The translations under genes were made by a program, and so were the position numbers. Shown here one piece after another: positions 40,871 through 51,249 of a stretch of DNA of 64,000 nt. The stretch's first letter is position 1. The number at the start of each line of letters is the position of its first letter. Source of the stretch: Xenorhabdus ishibashii (GTDB taxonomy: Bacteria; Pseudomonadota; Gammaproteobacteria; Enterobacterales; Enterobacteriaceae); the NCBI RefSeq assembly GCF_002632755.1, contig NZ_NJAK01000001.1:744001-808000 (forward strand), read 5' to 3'. The notes below the pieces were generated by a model that saw only the letters and a program-made list of their open reading frames with translations, did no database searches and was not told the DNA's origin.

Positions 40871-41176
40871 TCAGGTAACTTTACCTTGCTCTAACAGTGC
40901 CTTTTCAATGGATTGCTGGAGCATTTTTATTTTTTGTTCCATATTGTAAGCATAATCACGGGTTTTCATCTTTTCCTGTGCCAACTCGTGACAAACATTC
41001 AGTGCTACAATAAAAACCAGTTGCTCAGTGTTAGTGACTCTGGTGCGTTCTTTAAGGTTATGCAAACGCTGATCAAGCTCCACAGCAGCAGCTTGCAACG
41101 CTTCAATCTGCTCTGTTGGACAATTGACACGTAATGACCGCCCAAAAATCTGAATATCTACTGGTTGTGCAGACAT
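40871..41176 (-). CDS. zapA: ZapA, Z-ring-associated protein
   Basis: Small cytoplasmic protein of 101 residues that crosslinks FtsZ filaments and recruits ZapB. The N-terminal globular part is [20 protein letters not shown]. The rest is a long coiled coil that dimerises, ending [18 protein letters not shown]. It is slightly shorter than E. coli ZapA. It is divergent from ygfB across 264 bp holding a dispersed repeat, and upstream of ssrS. Confidence 0.95.
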   Translation of the reverse strand: MSAQPVDIQIFGRSLRVNCPTEQIEALQAAAVELDQRLHNLKERTRVTNTEQLVFIVALNVCHELAQEKMKTRDYAYNMEQKIKMLQQSIEKALLEQGKVT

Positions 41177-41220
41177 GACACCTTCCTGATTTATTATTGT
41201 GCCGATACCTTGATGTTGAT

Positions 41221-41287
41221 ATATATCCCTTATCTTTCAAATTACAGCTTTGTTGGCAGTGCTGTAATTTGGAATCTATTGGGTATA
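41221..41287. repeat. dispersed palindromic repeat, copy 3
   Basis: Both arms are clear: ATATATCCCTTATCTTTCAA then ATTACAGC on the left, and GCTGTAATTT then GGAATCTATTGGGTATA on the right. The inner 10 bp (41239-41248 / 41261-41270) pair perfectly. It fills much of the zapA-ygfB gap. Confidence 0.8.
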
Positions 41288-41440
41288 GAGTAAATTATGG
41301 TATAAAACAAGGCCGACACCAATCATTACCATACAATACCAAAAGCCTCCCTCCTTATATCGGTGTATGCTGTCTGGTATAGCGACTCCCCTTGATGGTA
41401 GCATAGCATAAACTTATATCGCCAACGATGATCAATATAC

Positions 41441-42031
41441 ATGTCTATACAAAACTCATTACCTAATTATCAATCATTTGATGAAATTTTGCATCAACAG
41501 TCCGTTGCCCTGACAGCAGCAGAAATGCATGGCTTAATTAGTGGGTTACTATGTAGTGGAAACCATAGTGGTGGAAATCACGATAGTAGTTGGCAAACAC
41601 TGGTGCATGATCTGGCAAATGATGGTCTGGCATTTTCTCAGGTTCTGGCTCTGCCACTTAGGGAATTGTACGAAACGACATTTGAATTGCTGGATGACAA
41701 TAATTTCGCGTTCCATCTGTTGCTCCCTGATGAAGAGGCGGGGATTTTTGAATGCGCAGATGCGTTGGCGGGATGGGTGAACCACTTTCTGCTTGGATTG
41801 GGTGTAGCCAATCCAAAAATGATAGAAAAGCCAGAAATTCAGGAAATTATCACCGATTTACGTAACATCGGCATGTTGGGCTATGATGAAAGCGAAGATC
41901 AGGAAGAACTCTCTCAAGCCCTTGAAGAAGTACTGGAATATGTCCGTGTTGCGGTTCAACTCTGCTATATCGCGTTAGCGACACCTAAAACCGCAGGCAG
42001 TGTAAAAAATGAAAAACCAACATTGCACTGA
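41441..42031 (+). CDS. ygfB: YgfB, UPF0149 family protein
   Basis: All-helical protein of 196 residues and unsettled function in enterobacteria. A homologue in Pseudomonas affects ampC-linked gene expression. Characteristic sequence is [33 protein letters not shown] and the late [20 protein letters not shown], giving an acidic protein. It is flanked by dispersed repeats on both sides and lies upstream of pepP-ubiH-ubiI as in E. coli. Confidence 0.94.
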   Translation: MSIQNSLPNYQSFDEILHQQSVALTAAEMHGLISGLLCSGNHSGGNHDSSWQTLVHDLANDGLAFSQVLALPLRELYETTFELLDDNNFAFHLLLPDEEAGIFECADALAGWVNHFLLGLGVANPKMIEKPEIQEIITDLRNIGMLGYDESEDQEELSQALEEVLEYVRVAVQLCYIALATPKTAGSVKNEKPTLH

Positions 42032-42041
42032 TTAGTGGTTT

Positions 42042-42166
42042 TCACCCAATAAATTTCAGGTTGCAGTGTAATGGCAAAGAAATTAATTCTCTGGAATATA
42101 ACTATTTATATCACTGGGGGAGTGGATACGACTACCAAGCTGCAACTTGGAAGATAAGGGGTATAT
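42042..42166. repeat. dispersed palindromic repeat, copy 4
   Basis: The left arm ACCCAATAAATTTCAGG plus TTGCAG (42044-42066) and right arm GCTGCAACTTGGAAG plus ATAAGGGGTATAT (42139-42166) are inverted copies of the family arms, with about 70 bp between. It occupies nearly all of the ygfB-pepP gap. Confidence 0.75.
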
Positions 42167-42197
42167 CAACTAATAACATGGAATTGCAGGAGAGGGT

Positions 42198-43514
42198 ATG
42201 ACTAAACAAGAATATTTATCCCGTCGTCAGGCATTATTATCAAAAATGGCACCGGCCAGTGCGGCTATTATTTTTTCGGCTCCGCCTGCGACACGTAATT
42301 CAGATAGTGAATATCCCTACCGTCAGCACAGTGATTTTCTGTATCTGACAGGGTTCAGTGAACCAGAAGCGGTTCTGATACTGATCAAAAGCGACGAAAC
42401 CCACAATCACAGTGTGTTGTTTAATCGTATTCGCGATTTGACTGCGGAAATTTGGTTTGGTCGTCGTCTTGGACAAGAAGCTGCATTGGAAAAATTGGGG
42501 GTGGATCGTGCCCTGCCATTCGATGATCTCAACGAACAACTCTATTTGTTGTTGAATGGCTTGGAGGTGATTTATCACGCCCAAGGCGAATTTGAGTACG
42601 CCGATAACATCGTTTTCGGTGCCTTGGATAAATTGCGTAAAAACAGTCGCCGTAACTTCAAGACACCAACGGTCATAGCAGATTGGCGCCCGTGGCTGCA
42701 TGAAATGCGTCTGTTTAAATCAGAAGCTGAGTTAGAAATCATGCGTAAAGCCGGAGAAATCAGCGCGCAGGCGCATACCAGAGCGATGCAGGTTTGCCGC
42801 CCTGGCATGTTTGAATATCAGCTTGAAGCCGAAATTCACCATGAGTTTACTTATCAGGGTGCCCGTTACCCTGCTTATAACACTATTGTTGGCGCAGGAG
42901 AAAACGCTTGTATCCTGCATTACACCGAAAATGAACGTCGTATGAAAGATGGCGATTTAGTGTTAATCGATGCAGGGTGTGAATATAAGGGATATGCCGG
43001 CGACATCACACGGACATTTCCGGTAAATGGTCAGTTTACGCGCCCTCAACGTGAGATCTATGATCTTGTGCTGGAAGCCATCAACCTTTCCCTTGAACTG
43101 TACAGACCGGGAACCAGTATCAGCGATGTTACGGGGCAAGTGGTACGTGTCATGGTGAAAGGATTGGTAAAATTGGGAATTATGCATGGTGAAGTCGAAC
43201 AATTGATCGAAACCAATGCTTATCGTCAATTTTTCATGCATGGTTTGAGTCACTGGTTGGGGCTGGATGTACATGATGTAGGCGATTACGGTGTTGATCG
43301 CGATCGAATTCTGGAACCAGGTATGGTGCTGACTGTAGAGCCTGGGCTTTATATTGCACCCGATGCAGATGTTCCGCCGGAATACCGTGGTATTGGTATC
43401 CGTATTGAAGACGACATTGTGATAACGGAAACAGGAAATGAAAACCTGACTGAGTTTGTCGTGAAAGATCCAGATGAGATAGAAGCTCTGATGGCACAGG
43501 TAAAGCACAGTTAA
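42198..43514 (+). CDS. pepP: PepP, Xaa-Pro aminopeptidase II
   Basis: Dimanganese M24 aminopeptidase that removes N-terminal residues preceding proline. It has 438 residues. The N-terminal domain begins TKQEYLSRRQALLSKM. Metal ligands are the two Asp in VLIDAGCEYKGYAGDITRTF, the His in GLSHWLGLDVHDVG, and the Glu residues in LTVEPGLYI and GIRIEDDI. It is followed by ubiH after 24 bp in a pepP-ubiH-ubiI operon as in E. coli. Confidence 0.98.
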   Translation: MTKQEYLSRRQALLSKMAPASAAIIFSAPPATRNSDSEYPYRQHSDFLYLTGFSEPEAVLILIKSDETHNHSVLFNRIRDLTAEIWFGRRLGQEAALEKLGVDRALPFDDLNEQLYLLLNGLEVIYHAQGEFEYADNIVFGALDKLRKNSRRNFKTPTVIADWRPWLHEMRLFKSEAELEIMRKAGEISAQAHTRAMQVCRPGMFEYQLEAEIHHEFTYQGARYPAYNTIVGAGENACILHYTENERRMKDGDLVLIDAGCEYKGYAGDITRTFPVNGQFTRPQREIYDLVLEAINLSLELYRPGTSISDVTGQVVRVMVKGLVKLGIMHGEVEQLIETNAYRQFFMHGLSHWLGLDVHDVGDYGVDRDRILEPGMVLTVEPGLYIAPDADVPPEYRGIGIRIEDDIVITETGNENLTEFVVKDPDEIEALMAQVKHS

Positions 43515-43538
43515 GGTTATATTAATCAGGAAGTTATA

Positions 43539-44729
43539 ATGAACGTGATTATTGTGGGCGGAGGAATGACAGGAGCGACATTAGCTCTGGCTATTGCCTC
43601 GCTGAGTCGGGGGCAATTACAAGTCTCCTTGATTGAAGCAGCAGAACCTACCAAGGCACATCCTGGCTTTGATGCAAGGGCTATTGCCTTAGCTTATGGT
43701 ACATGTCAGCGCTTACATCAGATCGGCATTTGGCCTGCATTGCAAAATTGTGTTACCCCAATAACTCACGTTCATGTCAGCGACCGCGGTAATAGCGGTT
43801 TCGTCAACATCCGCGCCAGTGACTATGATATTTCGGCATTGGGCAATGTCATTGAATTACATGATGCTGGAATTCATCTTTTTGATTTATTAAAACAATC
43901 TCCAAATATTAAACTTTACTGTCCGGCTAAAGTGAGTTCCGTTGAACGTCTAGAAAGTTCCGTGGTGGTGTCGCTGAATAGTGGCGAAAAATTGACAGGA
44001 GAGCTGCTGGTTGCGGCGGATGGTAGCCATTCTGAAATAGCCCAGGCGTGCAATATACCGTTCCAACGGCAATCTTATGAGCAGACAGCCATTATTGCCA
44101 ATGTGCTGACTTCTGAACATCCTCAAGGCAGGGCATTTGAGCGTTTTACCAAACATGGACCCTTGGCGTTGTTGCCTATGTCGGAAGGACGTAGTTCGTT
44201 GGTATGGTGTCATCCACTGGAAAAACAGCCAGAAGTCAATAACTGGAGCCAATATGAATTCCTCCAACAGCTACAAAGAGCATTTGGCTGGCGTTTGGGG
44301 AAAATGTTGGGAGCCGGTCAACGACATAGTTATCCATTGGCGTTGTCGACAGCCAGCAGGCAAATTAGCCACCGTTTAGCCCTGGTAGGTAATGCCTCCC
44401 AAACCTTGCATCCGATCGCTGGGCAAGGCTTTAATTTAGGGATGCGCGATGTGATGACTTTGGCACAAATCATTTCAGCAGCGGCTACTTCTGGGCAGGA
44501 TATTGGTTCCTATAAAGTACTGGCACAATATCAGCAACAGCGTCAGGCGGATCGTGAAACCACCATTGGGATCACGGATGGGTTGGTCAGGTTATTTGCC
44601 AATGACTACTTACCGTTAAAAATTGGACGTAATCTTGGTTTGATGACAATGGAAAGGCTATCCCCAATGCGGGATCTCTTTGCCCGTCAGACATTAGGTT
44701 GGGTTGCACAGCCACCATTGGCAGATTAA
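43539..44729 (+). CDS. ubiH: UbiH, ubiquinone C1 hydroxylase
   Basis: FAD-dependent monooxygenase that hydroxylates an intermediate of ubiquinone synthesis. It has 396 residues. The dinucleotide fold VIIVGGGMTGATLALAIA is at the N-terminus, with the middle motif VAADGSHS. The UbiH-family signature HPIAGQGFNLGMRD, preceded by VGNAS, is intact. It starts 24 bp after pepP and ubiI starts 13 bp after its stop. Confidence 0.97.
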   Translation: MNVIIVGGGMTGATLALAIASLSRGQLQVSLIEAAEPTKAHPGFDARAIALAYGTCQRLHQIGIWPALQNCVTPITHVHVSDRGNSGFVNIRASDYDISALGNVIELHDAGIHLFDLLKQSPNIKLYCPAKVSSVERLESSVVVSLNSGEKLTGELLVAADGSHSEIAQACNIPFQRQSYEQTAIIANVLTSEHPQGRAFERFTKHGPLALLPMSEGRSSLVWCHPLEKQPEVNNWSQYEFLQQLQRAFGWRLGKMLGAGQRHSYPLALSTASRQISHRLALVGNASQTLHPIAGQGFNLGMRDVMTLAQIISAAATSGQDIGSYKVLAQYQQQRQADRETTIGITDGLVRLFANDYLPLKIGRNLGLMTMERLSPMRDLFARQTLGWVAQPPLAD

Positions 44730-44742
44730 GAGGAAAAAAAGA

Positions 44743-45975
44743 ATGCAATCATTTGATGTGGTGATCGCAGGGGGCGGAATGGTTGGCCTTGCGCTGGCCT
44801 GTGGTTTGCAAGGTAATGGTTTGCGCATCGCGATTGTAGAAGAGCACCCACCGACAAAGCTACTTAGTGCCAATGATGAATATGCGTTGCGTGTTTCAGC
44901 CATCAATGCAGCCAGTGAACGATTACTCATCCATCTCGGTGTCTGGCAAGATATCCTCGCAATGCGAGCCAGCCCTTATCAGGGGATGGAAGTCTGGGAT
45001 CAGGATAGCTTCGGGCGCATTCAGTTTAATGCGGCGGAAAATGGCCTGACACACCTGGGACATATCATCGAAAACGGTGTGATCCGGCAAGCACTCTGGC
45101 AACGCGCGGAAAATTTGCCAGATGTGATGATCTTTACGCCATCTTCTCTCAAAAATGTTGCCTGGGGAGAAAACGAAGCTTTCATCACTTTATCTGATGG
45201 AAGGATGCTGACTTCACGCTTAGTCGTTGGTGCAGACGGTGCCCACTCTTGGCTGCGTCAACATGCAGATATTCCGCTGACTTTCTGGGATTATGAACAC
45301 CACGCTTTGGTAGCGACAATTCGTACTGAGGAATCTCATGAAGGTGTCGCGCGTCAGGTTTTCCACGGTGATGGCATACTGGCTTTCCTGCCCCTGCCTG
45401 ATCCTCACTTATGTTCAATTGTGTGGTCACTACCGGCTGAGTCTGCGCAACAGCGCAAATCTATGGAACCCGTGTTGTTCAATCGGCAACTAAGCGCGAC
45501 ATTTGATATGCGTCTTGGTCAATGTGAACTGATCAGTGATCGACAAACCATTCCATTGACCGGACGATATGCTCGCAATTTTGCCGCTCATCGATTGGCA
45601 CTCTTGGGCGATGCAGCACACACTATCCACCCACTGGCTGGTCAGGGGGTTAATCTTGGATTTATGGATGTGGCAGAACTGATAGGTGAATTGAGCCGCT
45701 TAAACCTGCAAGGGAAAGACATCGGCCAGTATCTCTATTTAGGGCGTTATGAGCGTCGTCGTAAACACAGTGCTGCGGTCATGCTTGCAGGTATGCAGGG
45801 TTTTCGTCAGCTATTTGATGGCAACAACCCAGCTAAAAAATTGTTGCGCGGTATTGGGTTAACCTTGGCTGATCACTTACCAGCAATGAAGCCGCAATTG
45901 CTTCGTCACGCAATGGGTCTCAATGACCTTCCTGATTGGCTGATCTCTCAAACCTCTTCGGTTGAAAAAATCTAA
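44743..45975 (+). CDS. ubiI: UbiI (VisC), ubiquinone C5 hydroxylase
   Basis: FAD-dependent monooxygenase for the C5 hydroxylation in aerobic ubiquinone synthesis, a paralogue of UbiH. ATG 44743 is chosen because AAGAGGA lies just upstream and it gives MQSFDVVIAGGGMVGLALAC. The frame from 44704 would overlap ubiH. The product has 410 residues and carries GADGAHSWLRQ and GDAAHTIHPLAGQGVNLGF. A strong terminator follows, ending the pepP-ubiH-ubiI operon. Confidence 0.97.
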   Translation: MQSFDVVIAGGGMVGLALACGLQGNGLRIAIVEEHPPTKLLSANDEYALRVSAINAASERLLIHLGVWQDILAMRASPYQGMEVWDQDSFGRIQFNAAENGLTHLGHIIENGVIRQALWQRAENLPDVMIFTPSSLKNVAWGENEAFITLSDGRMLTSRLVVGADGAHSWLRQHADIPLTFWDYEHHALVATIRTEESHEGVARQVFHGDGILAFLPLPDPHLCSIVWSLPAESAQQRKSMEPVLFNRQLSATFDMRLGQCELISDRQTIPLTGRYARNFAAHRLALLGDAAHTIHPLAGQGVNLGFMDVAELIGELSRLNLQGKDIGQYLYLGRYERRRKHSAAVMLAGMQGFRQLFDGNNPAKKLLRGIGLTLADHLPAMKPQLLRHAMGLNDLPDWLISQTSSVEKI

Positions 45976-46012
45976 TTCAGCGCGTGAATTATAATTAGTT
46001 TTTCTCATGTTA

Positions 46013-46058
46013 GGCTAAAGTGTGTTAAGTCGATTTACTTCATACTTTAGCCTTTTTT
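46013..46058 (+). terminator. rho-independent terminator of ubiI
   Basis: GGCTAAAGTGTG (46013-46024) pairs with CATACTTTAGCC (46041-46052), 11 Watson-Crick pairs plus one G-U, followed by TTTTTTT. It separates the ubi genes from gcvTHP. The rest of 46059-46347 is AT-rich upstream DNA of gcvT. I looked for a glycine riboswitch there and saw none. Confidence 0.9.
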
Positions 46059-46347
46059 TAATCAAAAAAGATTGTTTTTTGCCATTTGTTAAAAACTTTG
46101 AGTGTTTTTGTGCAAAAAATTAGACAAAAATTCTGCATGACAATAAGTGTCTTTTTGGATTTCTACTGCAACCTAGCCAATTTATTTTATGGTTCATTTC
46201 CTGTTTCAGTGATAACTTCTTATCCCAAGGTATCGTTTGCGTGATTAACCGCTTCTTTGCTTCATGATCCAACACCTGCCGGTTAATGCGCCGTATGTCT
46301 TTTCAGGTCACGAATGTTTTCATGTCAAGAATGTAAAGAGGGAAATA

Positions 46348-47445
46348 ATGTCAAAACACACCCCACTATATGATCAACATCTGGCATGCGGAGCACGCAT
46401 GGTAGATTTTCATGGCTGGATGATGCCCCTGCACTATGGTTCACAAATTGACGAACATCATACAGTGCGTACTGATGCCGGTATGTTCGACGTTTCCCAC
46501 ATGACAATTGTGGATCTACACGGCACAGGTTGTCGTGATTTTCTCCGTTATCTTCTGGCTAATGACATTGCCAAACTAACCGAGCAGGGCAAGGCACTGT
46601 ATACCGCAATGTTAAATGCTTCCGCTGGCGTTATTGATGACCTGATTGTTTATTTCTTCACTGATAACTTTTACCGCATGGTTGTGAATTCAGCGACCCG
46701 CGAGAAAGACTTGGCATGGATTAACCAACATGCTGAGAAATATGACGTTGAGATTACTGTGCGTGATGATTTGGCTCTGATTGCTGTTCAGGGGCCAAAC
46801 GCGCAAGTCAAAGTTCAATCATTGCTAAGTGATGAGCAGAAACAGGCGATAACTGGCATTAAACCTTTCTTTGGCGTCCAGTCGGGAAATCTATTTATTG
46901 CAACGACGGGCTATACCGGTGAAGCAGGTTATGAAATTGCACTACCTAAAGAACACGCAGCAGATTTCTGGCAGCAGTTGTTGTCTGTAGGGGTAAAGCC
47001 TGCTGGGTTGGGGGCGCGTGACACATTGCGTCTTGAAGCGGGCATGAACCTTTATGGTCAAGAAATGGATGAAACTATTTCACCACTGGCTGCCAACATG
47101 GGCTGGACAATTGCCTGGAAACCGGAAGATCGTCAGTTCATTGGTCGTGAAGCATTGGAAAGACAGCGCGAAACGGATCCTGAGCAATTAGTTGGACTGG
47201 TCATGCGTGAAAAAGGGGTATTGCGTGGTGGTTTAACTGTCAGTTTCACTGATGGTTCCGGCGAAATACGTTCTGGAGTCATTACCAGTGGAACATTCTC
47301 CCCAACCTTAGGATTTAGTATAGCCCTTGCACGTGTACCGCAGGGTATTGGTGAACAGGCGGTTGCCCAGATCCGTAATCGTGAAATTCCTGTTCAGGTT
47401 GTTAAACCTGGCTTTGTGCGGATGGGCAAATCACTTGTAGATTGA
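46348..47445 (+). CDS. gcvT: GcvT, glycine cleavage system aminomethyltransferase
   Basis: Tetrahydrofolate-dependent T-protein that takes the methylene from the aminomethylated H-protein, producing 5,10-methylene-THF and ammonia. ATG 46348 follows AAGAGGGA and gives [11 protein letters not shown] and 365 residues. The frame from 46264 is an unneeded extension. Signatures are [52 protein letters not shown] and GWTIAWKP. It is first in gcvT-gcvH-gcvP, which probably responds to GcvA as in E. coli, though no site is called here. Confidence 0.98.
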   Translation: MSKHTPLYDQHLACGARMVDFHGWMMPLHYGSQIDEHHTVRTDAGMFDVSHMTIVDLHGTGCRDFLRYLLANDIAKLTEQGKALYTAMLNASAGVIDDLIVYFFTDNFYRMVVNSATREKDLAWINQHAEKYDVEITVRDDLALIAVQGPNAQVKVQSLLSDEQKQAITGIKPFFGVQSGNLFIATTGYTGEAGYEIALPKEHAADFWQQLLSVGVKPAGLGARDTLRLEAGMNLYGQEMDETISPLAANMGWTIAWKPEDRQFIGREALERQRETDPEQLVGLVMREKGVLRGGLTVSFTDGSGEIRSGVITSGTFSPTLGFSIALARVPQGIGEQAVAQIRNREIPVQVVKPGFVRMGKSLVD

Positions 47446-47468
47446 ACAAAAACAAGGAGAAGGCAACG

Positions 47469-47861
47469 ATGAGTCATGTACCAGTAGAATTGAAATATAC
47501 AGAATCACATGAATGGGTTCGCTCGGAAGGAAATGGTGAATATACCGTAGGTATTACCGAACATGCCCAGAATTTATTGGGAGATATGGTATTTGTTGAT
47601 TTGCCTGAAATAGGCACAGAAGTAAATAGTGGTGATGATTGTGCTGTTGTAGAGTCAGTCAAAGCGGCTTCTGATATTTACGCACCAGTGAGTGGTAAGA
47701 TTATCGCGGTTAACCCTGAGTTGGCAAGCTCTCCCGAATTAGTGAACAGTGAACCTTATAACGAAGGTTGGCTTTTCCGCATTAAAATAACCGATGAGAG
47801 TGAACTCGCTAATTTGCTCGATGCCGAAAGCTATCAGTCACTCTTGGAAGAAGACGAGTAA
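47469..47861 (+). CDS. gcvH: GcvH, glycine cleavage system H-protein
   Basis: Lipoyl carrier that shuttles the aminomethyl group between GcvP, GcvT and Lpd. ATG 47469 follows AAGGAG (47454-47459) and gives a 130-residue protein with the family N-terminus [10 protein letters not shown]. The lipoylated lysine is Lys65 in [11 protein letters not shown] hairpin and a dispersed repeat lie between this gene and gcvP, so gcvP expression may be tuned separately. Confidence 0.98.
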   Translation: MSHVPVELKYTESHEWVRSEGNGEYTVGITEHAQNLLGDMVFVDLPEIGTEVNSGDDCAVVESVKAASDIYAPVSGKIIAVNPELASSPELVNSEPYNEGWLFRIKITDESELANLLDAESYQSLLEEDE

Positions 47862-47871
47862 TGTTTTGAAT

Positions 47872-47906
47872 CGCCCCATATCACTTTGTGAATGGGGCGT
47901 TTTCTT
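47872..47906 (+). terminator. terminator-like hairpin between gcvH and gcvP
   Basis: Perfect 8-bp arms CGCCCCAT (47872-47879) and ATGGGGCG (47892-47899) followed by TTTTCTT. It is 10 bp after the gcvH stop and looks able to terminate a good share of transcripts inside the gcvTHP operon. Confidence 0.7.
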
Positions 47907-47922
47907 ATGTGCTGTTTTTTAT

Positions 47923-47979
47923 CGCCGATAGATTTCAAGTGACAGGCACCAAAACTGTAACTTGAAAGATAAAGGCATA
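47923..47979. repeat. dispersed palindromic repeat, copy 5
   Basis: The left arm CGCCGATAGATTTCAAGT plus GACAG (47923-47945) and right arm CTGTAACTTGAAAG plus ATAAAGGCATA (47955-47979) form a compact inverted element. It ends 24 bp before the gcvP start, inside the operon. Confidence 0.7.
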
Positions 47980-48003
47980 GCTAGTTTCAGGAAATTATCA
48001 TCA

Positions 48004-50880
48004 ATGACTCAGACATTAATCCAACTTGAAAATCAAGGTGAATTCATTCGTCGCCACATTGGTTCTTCTGCTGAACAGAAAACAGAGATGCTGGCGATAG
48101 TAGGTGCAAATTCTCTTGATGATCTGACCAATAAAATCGTTCCTCGTGATATCGCATTATCAGAGCCTCCTGCGGTTGGTGAAGGCGTGACTGAACAACA
48201 GGCTCTGGCTGAATTGAAAACAATAGCGAGCCAGAACCAGTGCTATCAATCGTATATCGGTATGGGATACTCCCCCGCCATTCTTCCCCCCGTTATTTTG
48301 CGTAATTTGCTGGAAAATCCGGGTTGGTATACTGCATATACCCCTTATCAACCGGAAGTTTCTCAAGGCCGATTAGAAGCTTTATTGAATTTCCAGCAAG
48401 TCACCATTGATCTGACCGGCTTAGATCTTGCCTCTGCTTCATTACTGGATGAAGCAACAGCAGCCGCAGAAGCGATGGCAATGGCAAAACGGATCAGCAA
48501 GCTGAAAGGGGCTGAACGTTTCTTTGTGGCAGATGATATTCACCCACAAACGTTGGATGTAGTACGTACCCGTGCCGAAACATTTGGATTCGAAGTCATT
48601 GTTGATAAAGCAGAAAAAGTACTGGAGCTGGAAGGGATCTTTGGTGTCCTGCTGCAACAAACAGGAACGACGGGGGAAGTCCATGATTACAGTGAGCTGA
48701 TTGCACAACTGAAAGAACGTAAAATCATTGTCAGCGTTGCCGCGGATTTCATGGCTCTGGTTATATTGACCGCGCCGGGCAAACAAGGTGCCGACATTGT
48801 ATTTGGTTCTGCACAGCGTTTTGGTGTGCCGATGGGATATGGTGGCCCTCATGCAGCCTTCTTTGCTTGCCGAGATGAATTCAAACGTTCTATGCCGGGT
48901 CGTATTATCGGTGTTTCCCGTGATGCAGCGGGTAACCGAGCACTCCGCATGGCGATGCAAACACGCGAGCAGCACATTCGTCGTGAAAAAGCGAATTCCA
49001 ATATCTGTACTTCTCAAGTATTACTGGCAAATATTGCGGGAATGTATGCTGTTTACCACGGATCTGAAGGGTTGAAGCGCATTGCTAGCCGTATTCACCG
49101 ACTGACAGATATTCTGGCTGCGGGTTTGCAAAAGGCGGGTATCACACTGCGTCATAAGACATGGTTTGATACATTGGCGATTGAAGTGTCAGATAAGGCT
49201 CAGGTACTGGCAAGAGCGGCTAAAGCACAAATTAACTTGCGTACCGATATTCTTGGTGCCGTGGGTGTATCATTGAGTGAAAAAACCAGCCGCGATGATT
49301 TGGTAACCCTGTATCAAGTGATAACAGGTTCTGACACCGTGCTGGATATTGATACTCTTGATCGTGAAATCGCGACAGGCAGCCAATCTATTCCTGCCTC
49401 CATGCTGCGTAATGACGAAATTTTGACACATGATAATTTCCGTCGCTACCATAGCGAAACCGACATGATGCGTTATATGCACAGTCTGGAGCGTAAAGAT
49501 CTGGCCTTGAATCAAGCTATGATCCCGCTGGGTTCGTGTACCATGAAACTGAATGCAGCGGCGGAAATCATGCCGATTACCTGGCCTGAATTTACCGATA
49601 TGCATCCTTTCTGCCCACCAGAACAAGCGCAAGGTTATCACCAGATGATCGGCCAACTCTCCCATTGGTTGGTTCTTTTGACGGGATATGATGCTGTTTG
49701 TATGCAGCCAAACTCCGGTGCCCAAGGGGAATATGCCGGTCTGCTGGCAATTCGTCGCTATTACGCCAGCCGTGGTGAACAACATCGCCATATTTGCTTA
49801 ATTCCAAGCTCTGCGCATGGCACAAATCCGGCTTCTGCTCATATGGCAGGGATGACCGTTGTTGTTGTGGACTGTGACAAAGAAGGCAACATCGATCTGG
49901 TCGATTTGCGTGAAAAAGCGGAAAAATACAGTGACAATCTTGCCTGTATCATGGTGACTTACCCGTCAACGCACGGTGTCTATGAAGAAACCATCCGTGG
50001 AATTTGTGAAATTATTCATCAAAACGGGGGGCAGGTTTATCTTGATGGTGCGAACATGAACGCACAAGTCGGGATTACAACTCCGGGCTTTATTGGTGCG
50101 GATGTTTCGCATCTGAACCTGCATAAAACCTTCTGTATTCCACACGGTGGTGGTGGTCCAGGCATGGGACCTATTGGTGTGAAAAAACATCTTGCCCCAT
50201 TTGTGCCAGGTCATTCAGTGGTTGAGATGGATGAAATTACTACATTAGGTGCAGTATCCGCAGCGCCATTTGGCAGTGCATCTATCCTGCCAATTAGCTG
50301 GATGTATATTCGCATGATGGGAGCAAAAGGGCTGAAACAGGCCAGCCAGGTTGCGATCCTGAATGCAAACTACATTGCAGCCCGCCTGAAAGATGCTTAT
50401 GAAATCCTCTATACCGGACGTGATGGGTATGTTGCTCACGAATGTATCTTGGACATTCGCCCACTGAAAGAAGAATTCGGCATTAGTGAGATGGATATCG
50501 CCAAACGCCTAATAGACTATGGTTTTCATGCACCAACCATGTCATTCCCAGTTGCGGGAACCTTGATGGTTGAACCAACAGAATCAGAGAGTAAAGTTGA
50601 AATTGACCGCTTTATTGATGCAATGCTGGCAATTCGGCAAGAGATCAGCAAAGTGGCAAGCGGAGAATGGCCGTTGGAAGACAACCCATTAGTCAATGCT
50701 CCACACGTTCAGACTGAACTGGTTTCTGATTGGGATCATGCCTATAGCCGTGAAATAGCTGTTTTCCCAACTGCGGAAACGAAAGCCAATAAATACTGGC
50801 CGACGGTTAAACGTCTTGATGATGTTTACGGTGATCGCAATTTACATTGTTCTTGTGCACCAATTGAAGATTATCGTTAG
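48004..50880 (+). CDS. gcvP: GcvP, glycine dehydrogenase (decarboxylating)
   Basis: Pyridoxal-phosphate P-protein that decarboxylates glycine and loads the aminomethyl group on GcvH. ATG 48004 gives [15 protein letters not shown] and 958 residues, close to the family length. The longer frame from 47962 begins inside the dispersed repeat. Signatures include SYIGMGY, the PLP lysine in [20 protein letters not shown], and the C-terminal [21 protein letters not shown] strong terminator follows, and then gene order leaves the usual enterobacterial pattern for the type VI module. Confidence 0.98.
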   Translation: MTQTLIQLENQGEFIRRHIGSSAEQKTEMLAIVGANSLDDLTNKIVPRDIALSEPPAVGEGVTEQQALAELKTIASQNQCYQSYIGMGYSPAILPPVILRNLLENPGWYTAYTPYQPEVSQGRLEALLNFQQVTIDLTGLDLASASLLDEATAAAEAMAMAKRISKLKGAERFFVADDIHPQTLDVVRTRAETFGFEVIVDKAEKVLELEGIFGVLLQQTGTTGEVHDYSELIAQLKERKIIVSVAADFMALVILTAPGKQGADIVFGSAQRFGVPMGYGGPHAAFFACRDEFKRSMPGRIIGVSRDAAGNRALRMAMQTREQHIRREKANSNICTSQVLLANIAGMYAVYHGSEGLKRIASRIHRLTDILAAGLQKAGITLRHKTWFDTLAIEVSDKAQVLARAAKAQINLRTDILGAVGVSLSEKTSRDDLVTLYQVITGSDTVLDIDTLDREIATGSQSIPASMLRNDEILTHDNFRRYHSETDMMRYMHSLERKDLALNQAMIPLGSCTMKLNAAAEIMPITWPEFTDMHPFCPPEQAQGYHQMIGQLSHWLVLLTGYDAVCMQPNSGAQGEYAGLLAIRRYYASRGEQHRHICLIPSSAHGTNPASAHMAGMTVVVVDCDKEGNIDLVDLREKAEKYSDNLACIMVTYPSTHGVYEETIRGICEIIHQNGGQVYLDGANMNAQVGITTPGFIGADVSHLNLHKTFCIPHGGGGPGMGPIGVKKHLAPFVPGHSVVEMDEITTLGAVSAAPFGSASILPISWMYIRMMGAKGLKQASQVAILNANYIAARLKDAYEILYTGRDGYVAHECILDIRPLKEEFGISEMDIAKRLIDYGFHAPTMSFPVAGTLMVEPTESESKVEIDRFIDAMLAIRQEISKVASGEWPLEDNPLVNAPHVQTELVSDWDHAYSREIAVFPTAETKANKYWPTVKRLDDVYGDRNLHCSCAPIEDYR

Positions 50881-50909
50881 TTATAAATAAATTAACGAGA
50901 CTCATCGAA

Positions 50910-50946
50910 AGCAGTGTTAGGAAAGGTTTCTAACACTGCTTTTTTA
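50910..50946 (+). terminator. rho-independent terminator of gcvP
   Basis: AGCAGTGTTAG (50910-50920) pairs perfectly with CTAACACTGCT (50930-50940) and is followed by TTTTTTAT. Confidence 0.92.
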
Positions 50947-51189
50947 TCAATAAAATTATTATTTCTTCAATGGATAAGATAAAGCTAATATAAACTCAGT
51001 TCCTTCGGGAGCTTTTTTCATTTGGCGTAGTAATAGAAAGTAATTATCTGGTCATCATATTCATTTTTAAATAATGAATTAGGTGATAGATGACAAATTT
51101 ATCACTATTTCCTATCAAAGAGTTAGCCTAGAAAATATATTGCCCTGTCTTGATAAAAATATAATCAATAATTTATTTAAGTGGTTTTA
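50947..51189. other. AT-rich intergenic DNA between gcvP and the type VI module
   Basis: No coding frame, repeat arm or RNA gene is recognised. It marks the boundary between core genes and the accessory type VI segment. No attachment site or target-site duplication was seen by eye. Confidence 0.5.
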
Positions 51190-51211
51190 CAGAGCGTTTA
51201 TTAACGCTCTG
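51190..51211 (-). terminator. hairpin downstream of the distal immunity gene
   Basis: Perfect 9-bp arms CAGAGCGTT (51190-51198) and AACGCTCTG (51203-51211). It sits about 40 bp past the stop of the 51250-52260 gene. A near copy lies after the other immunity gene at 52290-52313, so gene plus hairpin seem to have been duplicated together. Confidence 0.55.
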
Positions 51212-51249
51212 AATTCTATTTGTTACTTTTTGTAATGCTTATTTTTTCA

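Noticed and set aside
42963..43508. Minus-strand frame of 181 codons inside pepP
   Set aside because: It lies fully within a well-conserved pepP gene, has no ribosome-binding site and no recognisable family sequence.
46059..46347. Possible glycine riboswitch upstream of gcvT
   Set aside because: I looked for the paired aptamer core sequences and saw none. The region is plain AT-rich DNA, so GcvA-type regulation is more likely.
48442..49017. Minus-strand frame of 191 codons inside gcvP
   Set aside because: It is a shadow of gcvP with an unusual Cys/His-rich composition typical of antisense translation.
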